From Sphingomonas sp. RIT328 (GTDB lineage: Bacteria; Pseudomonadota; Alphaproteobacteria; Sphingomonadales; Sphingomonadaceae), in the NCBI RefSeq assembly GCF_000632225.1, contig NZ_JFYV01000012.1, forward strand, positions 62,001 through 126,000: 64,000 bases of DNA, given 5' to 3'. The notes under the pieces are model-generated. The model did not search any database, had not been told where the DNA came from, and saw only the letters and a list, made by a program, of their open reading frames with translations. The translations under genes and the position numbers were made by a program. Positions 8,679 to 17,063 of the stretch are shown here, piece after piece; position 1 is the first letter of the stretch, and each line of letters starts with the position of its first letter.

Positions 8679-9563
8679 TCAGATCCGCCAGTCCCGCATC
8701 GCCGCGACGACCGCTTCCGGCGCCTCCCACGGCACGAAATGCCCCGCGTCGATCCTGGCGACGGTCAGCCGCGGCACATAGGGGCCGAGATCGTCGACCA
8801 GGGCAGGCAGCAGCGCCCGATCGCGTATCCCCCAGATCACCAAAGTGTCCTGCGTCACCGGCGGGAAGGGGCGGTCGAGGAAGGCCGGGCGCGGCGGGGC
8901 CTCGTCGGGGGCGGGGACGATGACGCCGGAGGCGCGATACCAGTTGAGCATCGCGGTCATCGCGCCGGGCTGCGCCCATTCGTCGAGATAGGCGGCCTTG
9001 TCCGGCCCGGCGATCGCCTGCGTGACATGCTGCGCGAACGTCGAGCCGAAGAAGCGCTCGAGGCCGGCGCCGGTCAGCCCCTGATCGATCGTCGTATCGC
9101 GGAAGCGGCGGATATATTGGCTCGCCGCGCGCTGCGCAGGATCGTCGAACAGCGCACGCTGGAAAAGGAAGGGGTGCGGCGCATTGACGATGACCAGCCG
9201 CGCGACCCGGTCGGGCCGGGCGAGCGCCGCCATCCAGGCGATCGCGCCGCCCCAATCGTGGCCGACGAGCGTGAAGCGATCGATCGCCAGCCTATCGGCG
9301 AGCGCGATCAGATCGGCGAGGATCGCGTCTGCCGCATAGGCCTCGACCCCGTCGGGTTTGGACGAGCGCGCGAAGCCGCGCTGGTCGGGCGCGACGACGT
9401 AATGGTCGCGCGCCAGATCGGGGAGGATGCCGCGCCACGTCCGGTGCGATTCGGGAAAGCCGTGCAGCAGGATCACCGGCGGCTGCGTCGGGTCGCCGGC
9501 GATCGCGACGTCGAGCTCGACGCCGGTGGACAAAGCGATGCGGCGCAGCGCGGGCAGGGTCAC
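8679..9563 (-). CDS. Alpha/beta hydrolase, epoxide hydrolase/haloalkane dehalogenase type
   Basis: A 294-residue alpha/beta hydrolase. HGFPESHRTW (oxyanion region, residues 34-43) and GHDWGG (101-106) place an aspartate, D103, at the nucleophile elbow, as in soluble epoxide hydrolases and haloalkane dehalogenases and unlike serine esterases. The catalytic His is in DAGHFVPWEAP (about residue 275) and an Asp in WGIRDRALL is a likely acid partner. Substrate is unknown; the HGFPE form of the oxyanion motif favours the epoxide hydrolase branch. No signal peptide. It sits 10 bp downstream of the pirin gene on the same strand and may share its transcript. Confidence 0.88.
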   Translation of the reverse strand: MTLPALRRIALSTGVELDVAIAGDPTQPPVILLHGFPESHRTWRGILPDLARDHYVVAPDQRGFARSSKPDGVEAYAADAILADLIALADRLAIDRFTLVGHDWGGAIAWMAALARPDRVARLVIVNAPHPFLFQRALFDDPAQRAASQYIRRFRDTTIDQGLTGAGLERFFGSTFAQHVTQAIAGPDKAAYLDEWAQPGAMTAMLNWYRASGVIVPAPDEAPPRPAFLDRPFPPVTQDTLVIWGIRDRALLPALVDDLGPYVPRLTVARIDAGHFVPWEAPEAVVAAMRDWRI

Positions 9564-9573
9564 GGCCGGCGGC

Positions 9574-10473
9574 TCACGGATAGCTGACCGTGTTGGGGAC
9601 CGCGGGGATCGGGATCCACTCCTTGTCGTCCCCCGGCACGACCGGAAACTCGCCCGCCTTCCACGCGCGCTTCGCCTCGTTGATCCGCTCGCGGCTCGAC
9701 GAGACGAAATTCCACCAGACGTGGCGCGGCGTGCGGAAGGCGTCGCCGCCGGCGAGCATCACCCGGCCGCCCTGCGACGAGCGCAGCGTCGCGGCGATGC
9801 CCGGCCGCAGCACGTAGAGCTTCATCGGTTCGAGCGGCACGCCCTCCAGGCTCGCCTCGCCGATCGCAAGATAGACCGCGCGTTCCTCCGCCGCCGCGTC
9901 GACCGGCACGCTCGCGCCGGGATCGAGCACGATGTCGGCGTAGATCGTGCCGGCATAGGTGGTGGTCGGCGCGCGCTGGCCCCATAATTCGCCCATGATG
10001 ATGCGCGCCCGCACGCCATGCGCGGCGAGCGTCGGCAGCGCCGCCTTGGCGACGTGCTCGAAGGCCGGATCGGTTTCCTCCTGCGCCTCGGGCAGCGCCA
10101 GCCAGGTCTGGATCCCCGACAGCGCCGGCCCCGCGTCACGCTCGTCGCCGGGCGAGCGTTCGGAATGGACGATGCCATGGCCCGCGGTCATCAGATTGAC
10201 CGCGCCCGGCTCGATCCGCTGGCGCGTGCCGAGCGAATCGCGATGATCGATCGCGCCGTCGAACAGATAGGTCACCGTCGCGAGGTTGATGTGCGGATGC
10301 GGCCGCACGTCGATGCCGTTGCCGACCTCCAGATGCGCCGGCCCCATCTGGTCGAAGAACAGGAACGGCCCCACCATGGTGCGTTCCTTGTTGGGCAGGG
10401 TGCGGTGCACCTTGAAGCCGCCCAGGTCGTGCGTCACCGGGGTGATCGTCTGCAGCACGAAGTCATCCAGCAT
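9574..10473 (-). CDS. Pirin family protein
   Basis: A 299-residue bicupin of the pirin family. The N-terminal cupin contains the metal-binding histidine cluster in VRPHPHINLATVTYLFDG and later GHGIVHSERSP; pirins bind iron and some act as quercetin 2,3-dioxygenases or redox regulators. The C-terminal cupin ends in DAFRTPRHVWWNFVSSSRERI, which is well conserved. The start ATG lies 11 bases inside the end of the upstream Nudix gene, so the two are coupled. Confidence 0.92.
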   Translation of the reverse strand: MLDDFVLQTITPVTHDLGGFKVHRTLPNKERTMVGPFLFFDQMGPAHLEVGNGIDVRPHPHINLATVTYLFDGAIDHRDSLGTRQRIEPGAVNLMTAGHGIVHSERSPGDERDAGPALSGIQTWLALPEAQEETDPAFEHVAKAALPTLAAHGVRARIIMGELWGQRAPTTTYAGTIYADIVLDPGASVPVDAAAEERAVYLAIGEASLEGVPLEPMKLYVLRPGIAATLRSSQGGRVMLAGGDAFRTPRHVWWNFVSSSRERINEAKRAWKAGEFPVVPGDDKEWIPIPAVPNTVSYP

Positions 10474-10912
10474 GGCGTGGGTCCGTTTCGCTGAGAAGCT
10501 GTTCAAGATCAGCAGGATAGATAATCTCTGGCCAGTCGGCCAGTTCGTCGCGCGCAAACCAGCGCGATCCCGCCAGCACGCGCTGTTCGAGCGGGGTCAG
10601 CGCTCCGGCGCGCACCGCGTGCGAGTCGACGTCGACACGGAAATAGCGTTCGTCGGCGGTCACCTCGACGCCTTCGAAGGTCAGGAACTCGCAGGTGCGC
10701 TGCGCGACCTCCGGACCGCAGTCGCGGGTCAGGCCGACCTCTTCCCACAATTCGCGCCGCGCCGCCTCGGCATAGCTTTCGCCCGGGTCGACCGCGCCGC
10801 CCGGCGTGCACCACAGGGGTGGCCGGTCGTCGGGGGTGAAGCGCATCAGCAGCACGCGGTTCGCGCCGTCGACGAGCAGGATGCGGGCGGCGGGGCGGGG
10901 GATGCGGGCCAT
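10463..10912 (-). CDS. Nudix hydrolase
   Basis: A 149-residue Nudix enzyme that hydrolyses a nucleoside diphosphate linked to another group; the substrate cannot be named. The full Nudix box is present at residues 39-61 with G39, E45, R53-E54 and the metal-binding E57-E58 in REL-W-EEVGL. The C-terminal half contains the common SRWFARDELADWPEIIYP helix region. Its end overlaps the start of the pirin gene by 11 bases. Confidence 0.93.
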   Translation of the reverse strand: MARIPRPAARILLVDGANRVLLMRFTPDDRPPLWCTPGGAVDPGESYAEAARRELWEEVGLTRDCGPEVAQRTCEFLTFEGVEVTADERYFRVDVDSHAVRAGALTPLEQRVLAGSRWFARDELADWPEIIYPADLEQLLSETDPRHAG

Positions 10913-10987
10913 GGCCGGCGTTCTACGCGCTTGCGGTGGCGGCGCGAAGGCGGGTTTTGCGAAACGCAGCCGTTCCCGGCGCGGGGG

Positions 10988-11701
10988 TCAGGCGGCGTCG
11001 AGTTCGGGATAGTGGCGGAAGATGCCGTCGGTGTTGAACGGCAGCCGCCGCTCGCTCGCGCAATAGGCGCGGATTCCCGGCAGATCGGCGACCGCATCAT
11101 GCAGCCGCACCAGCGCCGGATAGCGCGGCTCGAGCGTCGCCATCCGCTGCGGAAACATGTAGCGCAGCCCCTCGACGATCTGGAACAGCGAGGTGTCGCC
11201 ATAGCTCCAGCGATGATCGAACAGCCAGTCGCCCGATCCCTGGCGTGCCGCCGCTTCGAAATGATCGAGGAACTTGGGCAACCGCTCCTCGCGGAACTGC
11301 GCCGCGGCGCGGGCGGCCTCCGGCTTTTGGTGGTCATAATAGTCCATCATCGCCACCGGGTGGTGGACGTTGTGCACCTCGGCGACGAGGTCGGCGATGG
11401 TCAGCTGCACTTGGTTGAGCCAGGAGCGGTCGGCGAGTCCGGACGGCGCGAGATCGTGCTGCTGGCCGAGGAACTGGAGGATGTTGGCGACCTGCGCGAT
11501 CGCATGGCCGTCGAGCGCCAGATAGGGCGGTGCATAGGGGCCGCGACCGGTGGCGGCGCGCGTCTCGAGATCGGCGAGCATCGCTTCCGCGCCCTCGATC
11601 CGCGCGCAATCGTCATAGGCGATGCCGGCGGCTTCGAAGGCGAGCCGGACGAACTCGCCCCGGCCCTGGATCGTCGGCCAGTACCACAGGCGATAGCGCA
11701 T
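10988..11701 (-). CDS. Glutathione S-transferase family protein
   Basis: A 237-residue GST-fold protein. The N-terminal thioredoxin-like domain begins RYRLWYWPTIQGRGEFVRLAFE, with the tyrosine/glutamine-arginine pattern of alpha/mu/pi-like GSTs, and ends QVANILQFLGQQHDL. The C-terminal all-helical domain carries FEAAARQGSGDWLFDHRWSYGDTSLFQIV with the N-capping and hydrophobic staple region. Activity and substrate are unknown. It starts 3 bases after the bolA stop on the same strand. Confidence 0.9.
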   Translation of the reverse strand: MRYRLWYWPTIQGRGEFVRLAFEAAGIAYDDCARIEGAEAMLADLETRAATGRGPYAPPYLALDGHAIAQVANILQFLGQQHDLAPSGLADRSWLNQVQLTIADLVAEVHNVHHPVAMMDYYDHQKPEAARAAAQFREERLPKFLDHFEAAARQGSGDWLFDHRWSYGDTSLFQIVEGLRYMFPQRMATLEPRYPALVRLHDAVADLPGIRAYCASERRLPFNTDGIFRHYPELDAA

Positions 11702-11704
11702 GAC

Positions 11705-11992
11705 TCATTCTCCCGGTGCGCTCGCCTTGATGGCGAGGGCATGGATTCGCGTCGACAACAGATCGGCGAGGGCTTGGTTCACCGCCCGCTGGCGCGCGAC
11801 CCGGCTCTGTCCGGCGAAGGCGGGGCTCTCGACGATCACCGAGAAGTGCGATTCGCCGGTGCCGTCGTCGCCGCTGTGGCCGGCGTGCAGGTGGCTGTCG
11901 TTGCGCACTTCGAGCTGGCTCGGGGCGAGGGCGGCGGTGAGCCGGGCGGCGATGATTTCGGCGAGCGGAGCGGCGGTGGCGGTGTCGGTCAT
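11705..11992 (-). CDS. bolA: BolA family protein
   Basis: A 95-residue BolA protein. The family signature is in DSHLHAGHSGDDGTGESHFSVIVES and the following RVARQRAVNQALADLL; the conserved His (SHF) is a ligand of the [2Fe-2S] cluster shared with a monothiol glutaredoxin. BolA proteins take part in iron-sulfur trafficking and stress responses. The ATG for MTDTATAAPL is chosen; an upstream in-frame ATG would add nine residues in the divergent promoter region. It is divergent from the J-domain gene, with 40 bp between starts. Confidence 0.9.
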   Translation of the reverse strand: MTDTATAAPLAEIIAARLTAALAPSQLEVRNDSHLHAGHSGDDGTGESHFSVIVESPAFAGQSRVARQRAVNQALADLLSTRIHALAIKASAPGE

Positions 11993-12032
11993 CGCGCCTA
12001 TATATCGGCATTGCGCCAATTAGGGAGCGTTC

Positions 12033-12641
12033 GTGACGCGCGCGAGTGACAAGAAGGACCGGCCGCAGACGCGGTTCCATGGCCGGATGGAAGCACAGGG
12101 GCGGATCTGCGCCGAGCCGGGTTGCCCCGAACCGGGCGAGTTCCGCGCGCCGCCGATCGAAGGCGCGGCGAGCGGCAACGGGCCGGGCGCCTTCCGCTGG
12201 ATGTGCCTCGACCACGTCCGCGCCTTCAACCGCGGCTATAATTATTTCGACGGCATGACCGCGGACGAGATCCATCAGGCGCAGCGCCCGATGGCCGGCT
12301 GGGAAAGCGAGACGCGCGCCTTTTCGCGCGCGGGGACCGGCGATCCCGGGCCGCGCTGGGCCGATTTCAGCGATCCGCTCGACGCGATCGGTGCGCGCTA
12401 CCGCCGCGAGGTCGCGCCCGAGCGGAGCGACGGCAAGCCGCTGTCCGGGCAGGATCGCGCCAGCCTCAAGGTGCTGGGGCTGGCGGCGGACGCGGACCGG
12501 CAGGCCCTGCGCAAACGCTATTCGGAGCTCGTCCGCCGCTACCACCCCGACCGCAACGGCGGCGACCGCAGCCACGAAGCGCGCCTGCAGTCGGTGATCG
12601 CCGCGTACCAGCAGTTGCGACAGGCGCCGGCCTTCGCGTGA
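12033..12641 (+). CDS. J-domain protein with N-terminal zinc-knuckle-like region
   Basis: A 202-residue protein with a J-domain at the C-terminus (about 140-198): the Hsp70-stimulating HPD is at residues 171-173 in YSELVRRYHPDRNGGD. The N-terminal half is not a DnaJ G/F or zinc-centre region; it holds C26, C31, C58 and H61, spaced like a small zinc site, followed by RAFNRGYNYFDGM. It should recruit DnaK to some client, unidentified. The start is GTG with AGGGAG 5 bases before it. Divergent from bolA, upstream of cobS. Confidence 0.85.
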   Translation: MTRASDKKDRPQTRFHGRMEAQGRICAEPGCPEPGEFRAPPIEGAASGNGPGAFRWMCLDHVRAFNRGYNYFDGMTADEIHQAQRPMAGWESETRAFSRAGTGDPGPRWADFSDPLDAIGARYRREVAPERSDGKPLSGQDRASLKVLGLAADADRQALRKRYSELVRRYHPDRNGGDRSHEARLQSVIAAYQQLRQAPAFA

Positions 12642-12794
12642 GCGCGGCGGCGTCACGCCGAGCGCGCAGCGCCCGCGGCGACTTGACGACGGGACAATCC
12701 CTTTCCACTGCTTTCCCGTTGCGCCATTCGCTCGCTTCGCGCGTTGGGGAGGGCCGCCTGTGATCTGCCATCTTCGATACGGTGCCCCGACCCG

Positions 12795-13799
12795 ATGACC
12801 GATATTTCCAATACCCAGCCTGACAGCCGCGAGACGACGATCCTCGACGCGCCCGACAAGATGGTCGGCGTGCGCGACCTGTTCGGCATCGACAGCGACA
12901 TGCAGGTGCCCGCGTTCAGCGAGGCGGACGAACGCGTCCCCGATCTCGATCCCGCCTATGTCTTCGATCCCGACACGACGATGGCGGTGCTGGCGGGCTT
13001 CGCGCACAACCGCCGCGTGATGGTGCAGGGCTATCACGGCACCGGCAAGTCGAGCCATATCGAGCAGGTCGCGGCACGGCTCAACTGGCCGTGCATCCGC
13101 ATCAACCTCGACGCGCATATCAGCCGTATCGACCTCGTCGGGCGCGACGCGATCGTGCTGCGCGACGGCCAGCAGGTCACCGAATTCCGCGAGGGCCTGC
13201 TGCCCTGGGCTTTGCAGACGCCGACCGCCTTGGTCTTCGACGAATATGACGCCGGCCGCCCCGATGTGATGTTCGTCATCCAGCGCGTGCTGGAGACGGA
13301 GGGCAAGCTGACGCTGCTCGACCAGAACCGCGTCATCCGCCCGAGCCCGTGGTTCCGCCTGTTCGCCACCGCCAATACGGTCGGCCTCGGCGACACCAGC
13401 GGCCTCTATCACGGCACGCAGCAGATCAACCAGGGTCAGATGGATCGCTGGAACATCGTCGTCACGCTCAACTATCTGCCCGCCGTGGTCGAATCGCAGA
13501 TCGTGCTCGCCAAGTCCGGCGAATATGACAAGCCCGAGGGCAAGAAGACCGTCGACCAGATGGTCCGCGTCGCCGACATGACGCGCAAGGGCTTCATTAA
13601 CGGCGACATCTCGACGGTGATGAGTCCGCGCACGGTGATCACCTGGGCGCAGAACACGCTGATCTTCGGCGATGTCGGCTTCGCCTTCCGGTTGAGCTTC
13701 CTCAACAAGTGCGACGAGAACGAACGTTCCCTCGTGGCGGAATATTATCAGCGCGTGTTCGGCAAGGACCTGCCGGAAAGCGTGGTGGGGAAGGCATAA
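12795..13799 (+). CDS. cobS: CobS-type AAA+ ATPase (cobaltochelatase small subunit)
   Basis: A MoxR/CobS-class AAA+ ATPase of 334 residues. Walker A is GYHGTGKS (79-86), Walker B is LVFDE (146-150), and the sensor region is [19 protein letters not shown]. In aerobic cobalamin synthesis CobS and CobT form the chaperone complex that drives cobalt insertion by CobN. The match to CobS is full-length. It lies upstream of a nucleotidyltransferase/HEPN pair and cobT on the same strand. No other cob gene is in the window, so a role outside cobalamin synthesis is possible. Confidence 0.93.
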   Translation: MTDISNTQPDSRETTILDAPDKMVGVRDLFGIDSDMQVPAFSEADERVPDLDPAYVFDPDTTMAVLAGFAHNRRVMVQGYHGTGKSSHIEQVAARLNWPCIRINLDAHISRIDLVGRDAIVLRDGQQVTEFREGLLPWALQTPTALVFDEYDAGRPDVMFVIQRVLETEGKLTLLDQNRVIRPSPWFRLFATANTVGLGDTSGLYHGTQQINQGQMDRWNIVVTLNYLPAVVESQIVLAKSGEYDKPEGKKTVDQMVRVADMTRKGFINGDISTVMSPRTVITWAQNTLIFGDVGFAFRLSFLNKCDENERSLVAEYYQRVFGKDLPESVVGKA

Positions 13800-13809
13800 G
13801 GAGGCGGGC

Positions 13810-14112
13810 ATGACGAGGGCCGAGGCGCTGCGGCGGTTGCGGTCGTGCGAGGGTGAGTTGCGGCAACTCGGCATCACCCGGCTGTCGATGTTCGGCTCGA
13901 CCGCGCGTGACGAGGCGCGCGACGATTCGGACGTCGATCTGGTCGCGAGCGTCGATTACGATGCGATCCGCGCGCTCGGCCCGTTCGGCTATTTCGGGAT
14001 CGAGGGGAAGATCGAGGCGATGCTCGGGGCAAAGGTCGATTTCATGACGGAAGCCTCGTTGGAGCCGCCGTTGCAGGCACAGGTCGATCAGGATCGCGTG
14101 CATGTCTTTTGA
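13810..14112 (+). CDS. MNT-type nucleotidyltransferase, antitoxin-like (MntA family)
   Basis: A 100-residue minimal nucleotidyltransferase. The catalytic signature G-S-x10-D-x-D is exact: G29-S30, then D41 and D43 in SDVDLV, with a third acidic residue in AKVDFM (about D77). MNT proteins of this size pair with HEPN ribonucleases; in the studied MntA/HepT system the MNT enzyme adds AMP to a tyrosine of the HEPN toxin and silences it. The next gene overlaps by 11 bases and encodes the HEPN partner. It begins 10 bases after cobS. Confidence 0.88.
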   Translation: MTRAEALRRLRSCEGELRQLGITRLSMFGSTARDEARDDSDVDLVASVDYDAIRALGPFGYFGIEGKIEAMLGAKVDFMTEASLEPPLQAQVDQDRVHVF

Positions 14113-14443
14113 TCGGATACGCAGCCGGCTCGAGCATATCGTCCTCTATGCCGACCGGATCGCCGGATATCTCGATGGCTATGACTTCGACCGGTACCGC
14201 GCCGACGTGCGGACGGTCGATGCCGTCGAGCGATGTATCGAGCGCATCGCGGAGGCGGTGGTGCAGATCGGCGCGGAGCCTGCCGCGGCACTCGGCCTGC
14301 CGGTACCGTTCAACGACGTGCGCAGTCTCGGCAATCGGCTGCGGCACGATTATAGCCGGATCGACCCCCACGTGATCTACGACACGGCGCGACGCGACAT
14401 TCCCGCGCTGCGAGACGCCGCGCAACGCGCATTGGACAGCTGA
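14102..14443 (+). CDS. HEPN/DUF86 protein, toxin-like (HepT family)
   Basis: A 113-residue all-helical HEPN (DUF86) protein. Characteristic segments are RTVDAVERCIERIAEAVVQIG and the C-terminal active-site region R74-SLGNRLR-H82-D-Y84. In HepT the motif is R-x4-H-x-Y, where Arg and His catalyse RNA cleavage and Tyr is the adenylylation target. His and Tyr are kept here, but the position five before His is Gly77, with Arg at 74, 79 and 81 instead. It overlaps the MNT gene by 11 bases and its stop codon directly abuts the cobT start. Function as a toxin is inferred from the family. Confidence 0.85.
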   Translation: MSFDRIRSRLEHIVLYADRIAGYLDGYDFDRYRADVRTVDAVERCIERIAEAVVQIGAEPAAALGLPVPFNDVRSLGNRLRHDYSRIDPHVIYDTARRDIPALRDAAQRALDS

Positions 14444-16270
14444 ATGGCCACCGACACTCCTCTCGACCGGTTCAAGGCGGTCCTCACCGGCACGGCGCGC
14501 GCGATCGCCGAGGAGCCCGAGCTCGATCTCGGCTTCACCGCCGACACGCCCGCGCAATCGGGCAAGCATATCAAGGTGCCGATGCCGGCCCGCACGCTGC
14601 CGGCGGATCAGGTGGCGGAGGCGCGCGGCTTTTCCGACGGCTTCGCGCTGCGGCTCAAGCATCACGACAGCGCACTCCATCAGCGCCATGCGCCGGCCGA
14701 GGCAGTGGCGCGCTCGGTGTTCGACGCGGTCGAGGGCGCGCGGGTCGAGGCGCTCGGCAGCCGTGGCTATGCCGGGATAACCGACAATCTCGCCCAGGCG
14801 CTCGACGTCAGGATGCGCAGCGATCCGATCACGCGCGCGCGCAGCCGTGAGGAGGTGCCGCTCGCCACGGCTCTGTCGCTGCTCGTCCGCGAACGGCTGA
14901 CCGGGCTGGAAGCACCTGCCGCGGCGGCGCCGGGGCTCGCGCTGGTACGCGACTGGATCGATCAACGCACCGACCTGTCGAGCCTCGCGCTGGCGCTCGA
15001 CGACCAGCGCGCCTTCCAGAGTCTCGCGATGAAGATGCTCGAGGAGCTCGAGCTGGTCGAGGGCGAGGTGCTGCCCGAGAATGCCGACGAGGGCGGCTCG
15101 GAGGACGAGGGCACCGACGAGCAGCAGCAGGACGAGGGCGAGGAGGACGAGCAGCAAGACGGCGGCGAGGGCGAGGCGGAGGTCGATGCCCGCGGCGAAT
15201 CGCAACCGGCGGACAGCGACGAGGGCGAGGGCGAGGAGTCCGGCGAGGAGTCGATGAGCGACCTCGACGGCGAGCCCGGCGACGACGGCGACGACGGCAT
15301 GCAGCCGGTCCGCCCCAATCGCCCGAACAGCGACTTCATGCCGCAGTTCGAATACAAGCCGTGGACGACGCAATTCGACGAGGTCGTCGCCGCCACCGAC
15401 CTGTGCGACGCCGAGGAGCTGGCGCGGTTGCGCGGCTATCTCGACCAGCAGCTCGCGCATCTGCAATCGGCGGTGTCGAAGCTCGCCAACCGGCTGCAGC
15501 GGCGGCTGATGGCGCAGCAGTCGCGCGCCTGGGACTTCGATCAGGACGAAGGCATGCTCGACGCGGCGCGGCTCGCCCGCGTCGTCGTCACGCCCGGCCA
15601 GTCGCTGAGCTACAAGATCGAGCGCGAGACCGATTTCCGCGACACGGTGGTGACCCTGCTGATCGACAATTCGGGATCGATGCGCGGGCGGCCGATCGGC
15701 ATCGCCGCGATCAGCGCGGATATCCTCGCGCGGACGCTGGAACGGTGCGGTGTGAAGACCGAGATCCTCGGCTTCACCACCCGCGCGTGGAAGGGCGGGC
15801 AGGCGCGTGAGACGTGGCTGGCCGCGGGACGGCCGCCGCAGCCGGGGCGGCTCAACGACATCCGCCATATCGTCTACAAGAAAGCGGACGAACCGTGGCG
15901 GCGCGCACGCACCAATCTCGGCCTGATGATGCGCGAAGGGCTGCTCAAGGAGAATATCGACGGCGAGGCGCTGCTCTGGGCGCACAGCCGCCTGCTCGCG
16001 CGGCCCGAGGAGCGGCGTATCCTGATGGTGATCAGCGACGGCGCGCCGGTCGACGATTCGACGCTGTCGGTCAATTCGGGCAGCTATCTGGAGCGTCATC
16101 TGCGCCAGGTGATCGGCTGGATCGAGGCCAAGTCGCCGGTCGAGCTGGTCGCGATCGGCATCGGCCACGACGTGACGCGCTATTATGCGCGGGCGGTGAC
16201 GATCATGGATGCCGAGCAGCTCGGCGGCACGATCATCGAACAGCTCGCCGCCCTGTTCGACACGCCGTGA
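14444..16270 (+). CDS. cobT: CobT-type von Willebrand factor A protein (cobaltochelatase subunit)
   Basis: A 608-residue protein matching CobT throughout. An N-terminal helical domain (1-200) is followed by a long Asp/Glu/Gln-rich linker (about 203-286) and a C-terminal von Willebrand A domain whose metal-adhesion motif is DNSGSM at 408-413, supported by [23 protein letters not shown] and [17 protein letters not shown]. CobT works with the AAA+ CobS to power a metal chelatase. The ATG follows the HEPN stop with no intervening base, so it depends on that gene for translational coupling unless a ribosome site inside the HEPN gene is used. Confidence 0.93.
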   Translation: MATDTPLDRFKAVLTGTARAIAEEPELDLGFTADTPAQSGKHIKVPMPARTLPADQVAEARGFSDGFALRLKHHDSALHQRHAPAEAVARSVFDAVEGARVEALGSRGYAGITDNLAQALDVRMRSDPITRARSREEVPLATALSLLVRERLTGLEAPAAAAPGLALVRDWIDQRTDLSSLALALDDQRAFQSLAMKMLEELELVEGEVLPENADEGGSEDEGTDEQQQDEGEEDEQQDGGEGEAEVDARGESQPADSDEGEGEESGEESMSDLDGEPGDDGDDGMQPVRPNRPNSDFMPQFEYKPWTTQFDEVVAATDLCDAEELARLRGYLDQQLAHLQSAVSKLANRLQRRLMAQQSRAWDFDQDEGMLDAARLARVVVTPGQSLSYKIERETDFRDTVVTLLIDNSGSMRGRPIGIAAISADILARTLERCGVKTEILGFTTRAWKGGQARETWLAAGRPPQPGRLNDIRHIVYKKADEPWRRARTNLGLMMREGLLKENIDGEALLWAHSRLLARPEERRILMVISDGAPVDDSTLSVNSGSYLERHLRQVIGWIEAKSPVELVAIGIGHDVTRYYARAVTIMDAEQLGGTIIEQLAALFDTP

Positions 16271-16313
16271 CGCCATCCGTCGCGCGTCCCTTCCCACGAT
16301 CATCGGAGAGTTC

Positions 16314-17063
16314 ATGACCAAGACGGCATTCATCACCGGCGCCACCGCCGGGATCGGCGCGGCGGCGGCGGAGGCGTTCGTCGCGGCGGGATGGCGGGTG
16401 ATCGCGACCGGGCGCCGCACCGAGCGGCTCGACACCCTGCGCGCGAAGCTGGGTGACGCGGTCCACACGCTCGCCTTCGACGTCGCCGACGAGGCGGCCG
16501 CCGGCGCGGCGATCGACGGGCTGCCGGAGGATTGGCGCGACATCGACCTGCTGATCAACAACGCCGGCCTTGCGCTCGGCACCAAGCCGGCGCAGGAGGC
16601 GAAGCTCGACGACTGGCGGACGATGATCGCGACCAACGTCACCGCGCTCGTCGCGCTCACCCACCGGTTGCTCCCCGCGCTGATCGCGCGGCGCGGCGCG
16701 ATCATCAACCTGTCGTCGGTCGCCGCGACCTATCCCTATACCGGCGGCAACGTCTATGGCGGCACCAAGGCGTTCGTCGAGCAATTCTCGCTGGGGCTGC
16801 GATCGGACCTGCACGGCAAGGGCGTCCGCGTCACCTCGATCGAACCGGGCATGGTCGAGACCGAATTCACCACGATCCGCACCGGCGGCGACCAGGCGGC
16901 GTCGGACGCACTTTACAAGGGCGCCGACCCGATGACCGCCGCGGATATCGCCGCAACGATGCTGTGGGTGGCGACGCTGCCGCCGCATCTCAACATCAAC
17001 CGGCTCGAACTGATGCCGGTCAGCCAGTCGTTCGCCGGCTTTCAGGTCGCCCGCGCCGGCTAA
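16314..17063 (+). CDS. Short-chain dehydrogenase/reductase, YdfG-like
   Basis: A 249-residue classical SDR. The NADP-binding motif is TGATAGIGAAAAEAF near the N-terminus with RR at the end of strand 2 (ATGRRTERL) favouring NADP; NNAG is present (LLINNAGLALG) and the catalytic triad is Ser (LSSVAATYP), Tyr and Lys (YGGTK). The C-terminal pattern IEPGMVETEF and NRLELMPVSQSF matches YdfG, a 3-hydroxy acid and serine dehydrogenase, which is the best guess for its activity. It ends 4 bases inside the end of the convergent LysR gene. Confidence 0.88.
   Translation: MTKTAFITGATAGIGAAAAEAFVAAGWRVIATGRRTERLDTLRAKLGDAVHTLAFDVADEAAAGAAIDGLPEDWRDIDLLINNAGLALGTKPAQEAKLDDWRTMIATNVTALVALTHRLLPALIARRGAIINLSSVAATYPYTGGNVYGGTKAFVEQFSLGLRSDLHGKGVRVTSIEPGMVETEFTTIRTGGDQAASDALYKGADPMTAADIAATMLWVATLPPHLNINRLELMPVSQSFAGFQVARAG

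Noticed and set aside
14042..16708. An 888-codon open frame on the minus strand opposite cobT
   Set aside because: It is antisense to cobT, whose full-length domains and motifs are clear. Long stop-free antisense frames are expected where GC at third codon positions is very high, and its translation is Arg/Ala-rich without any recognisable domain.
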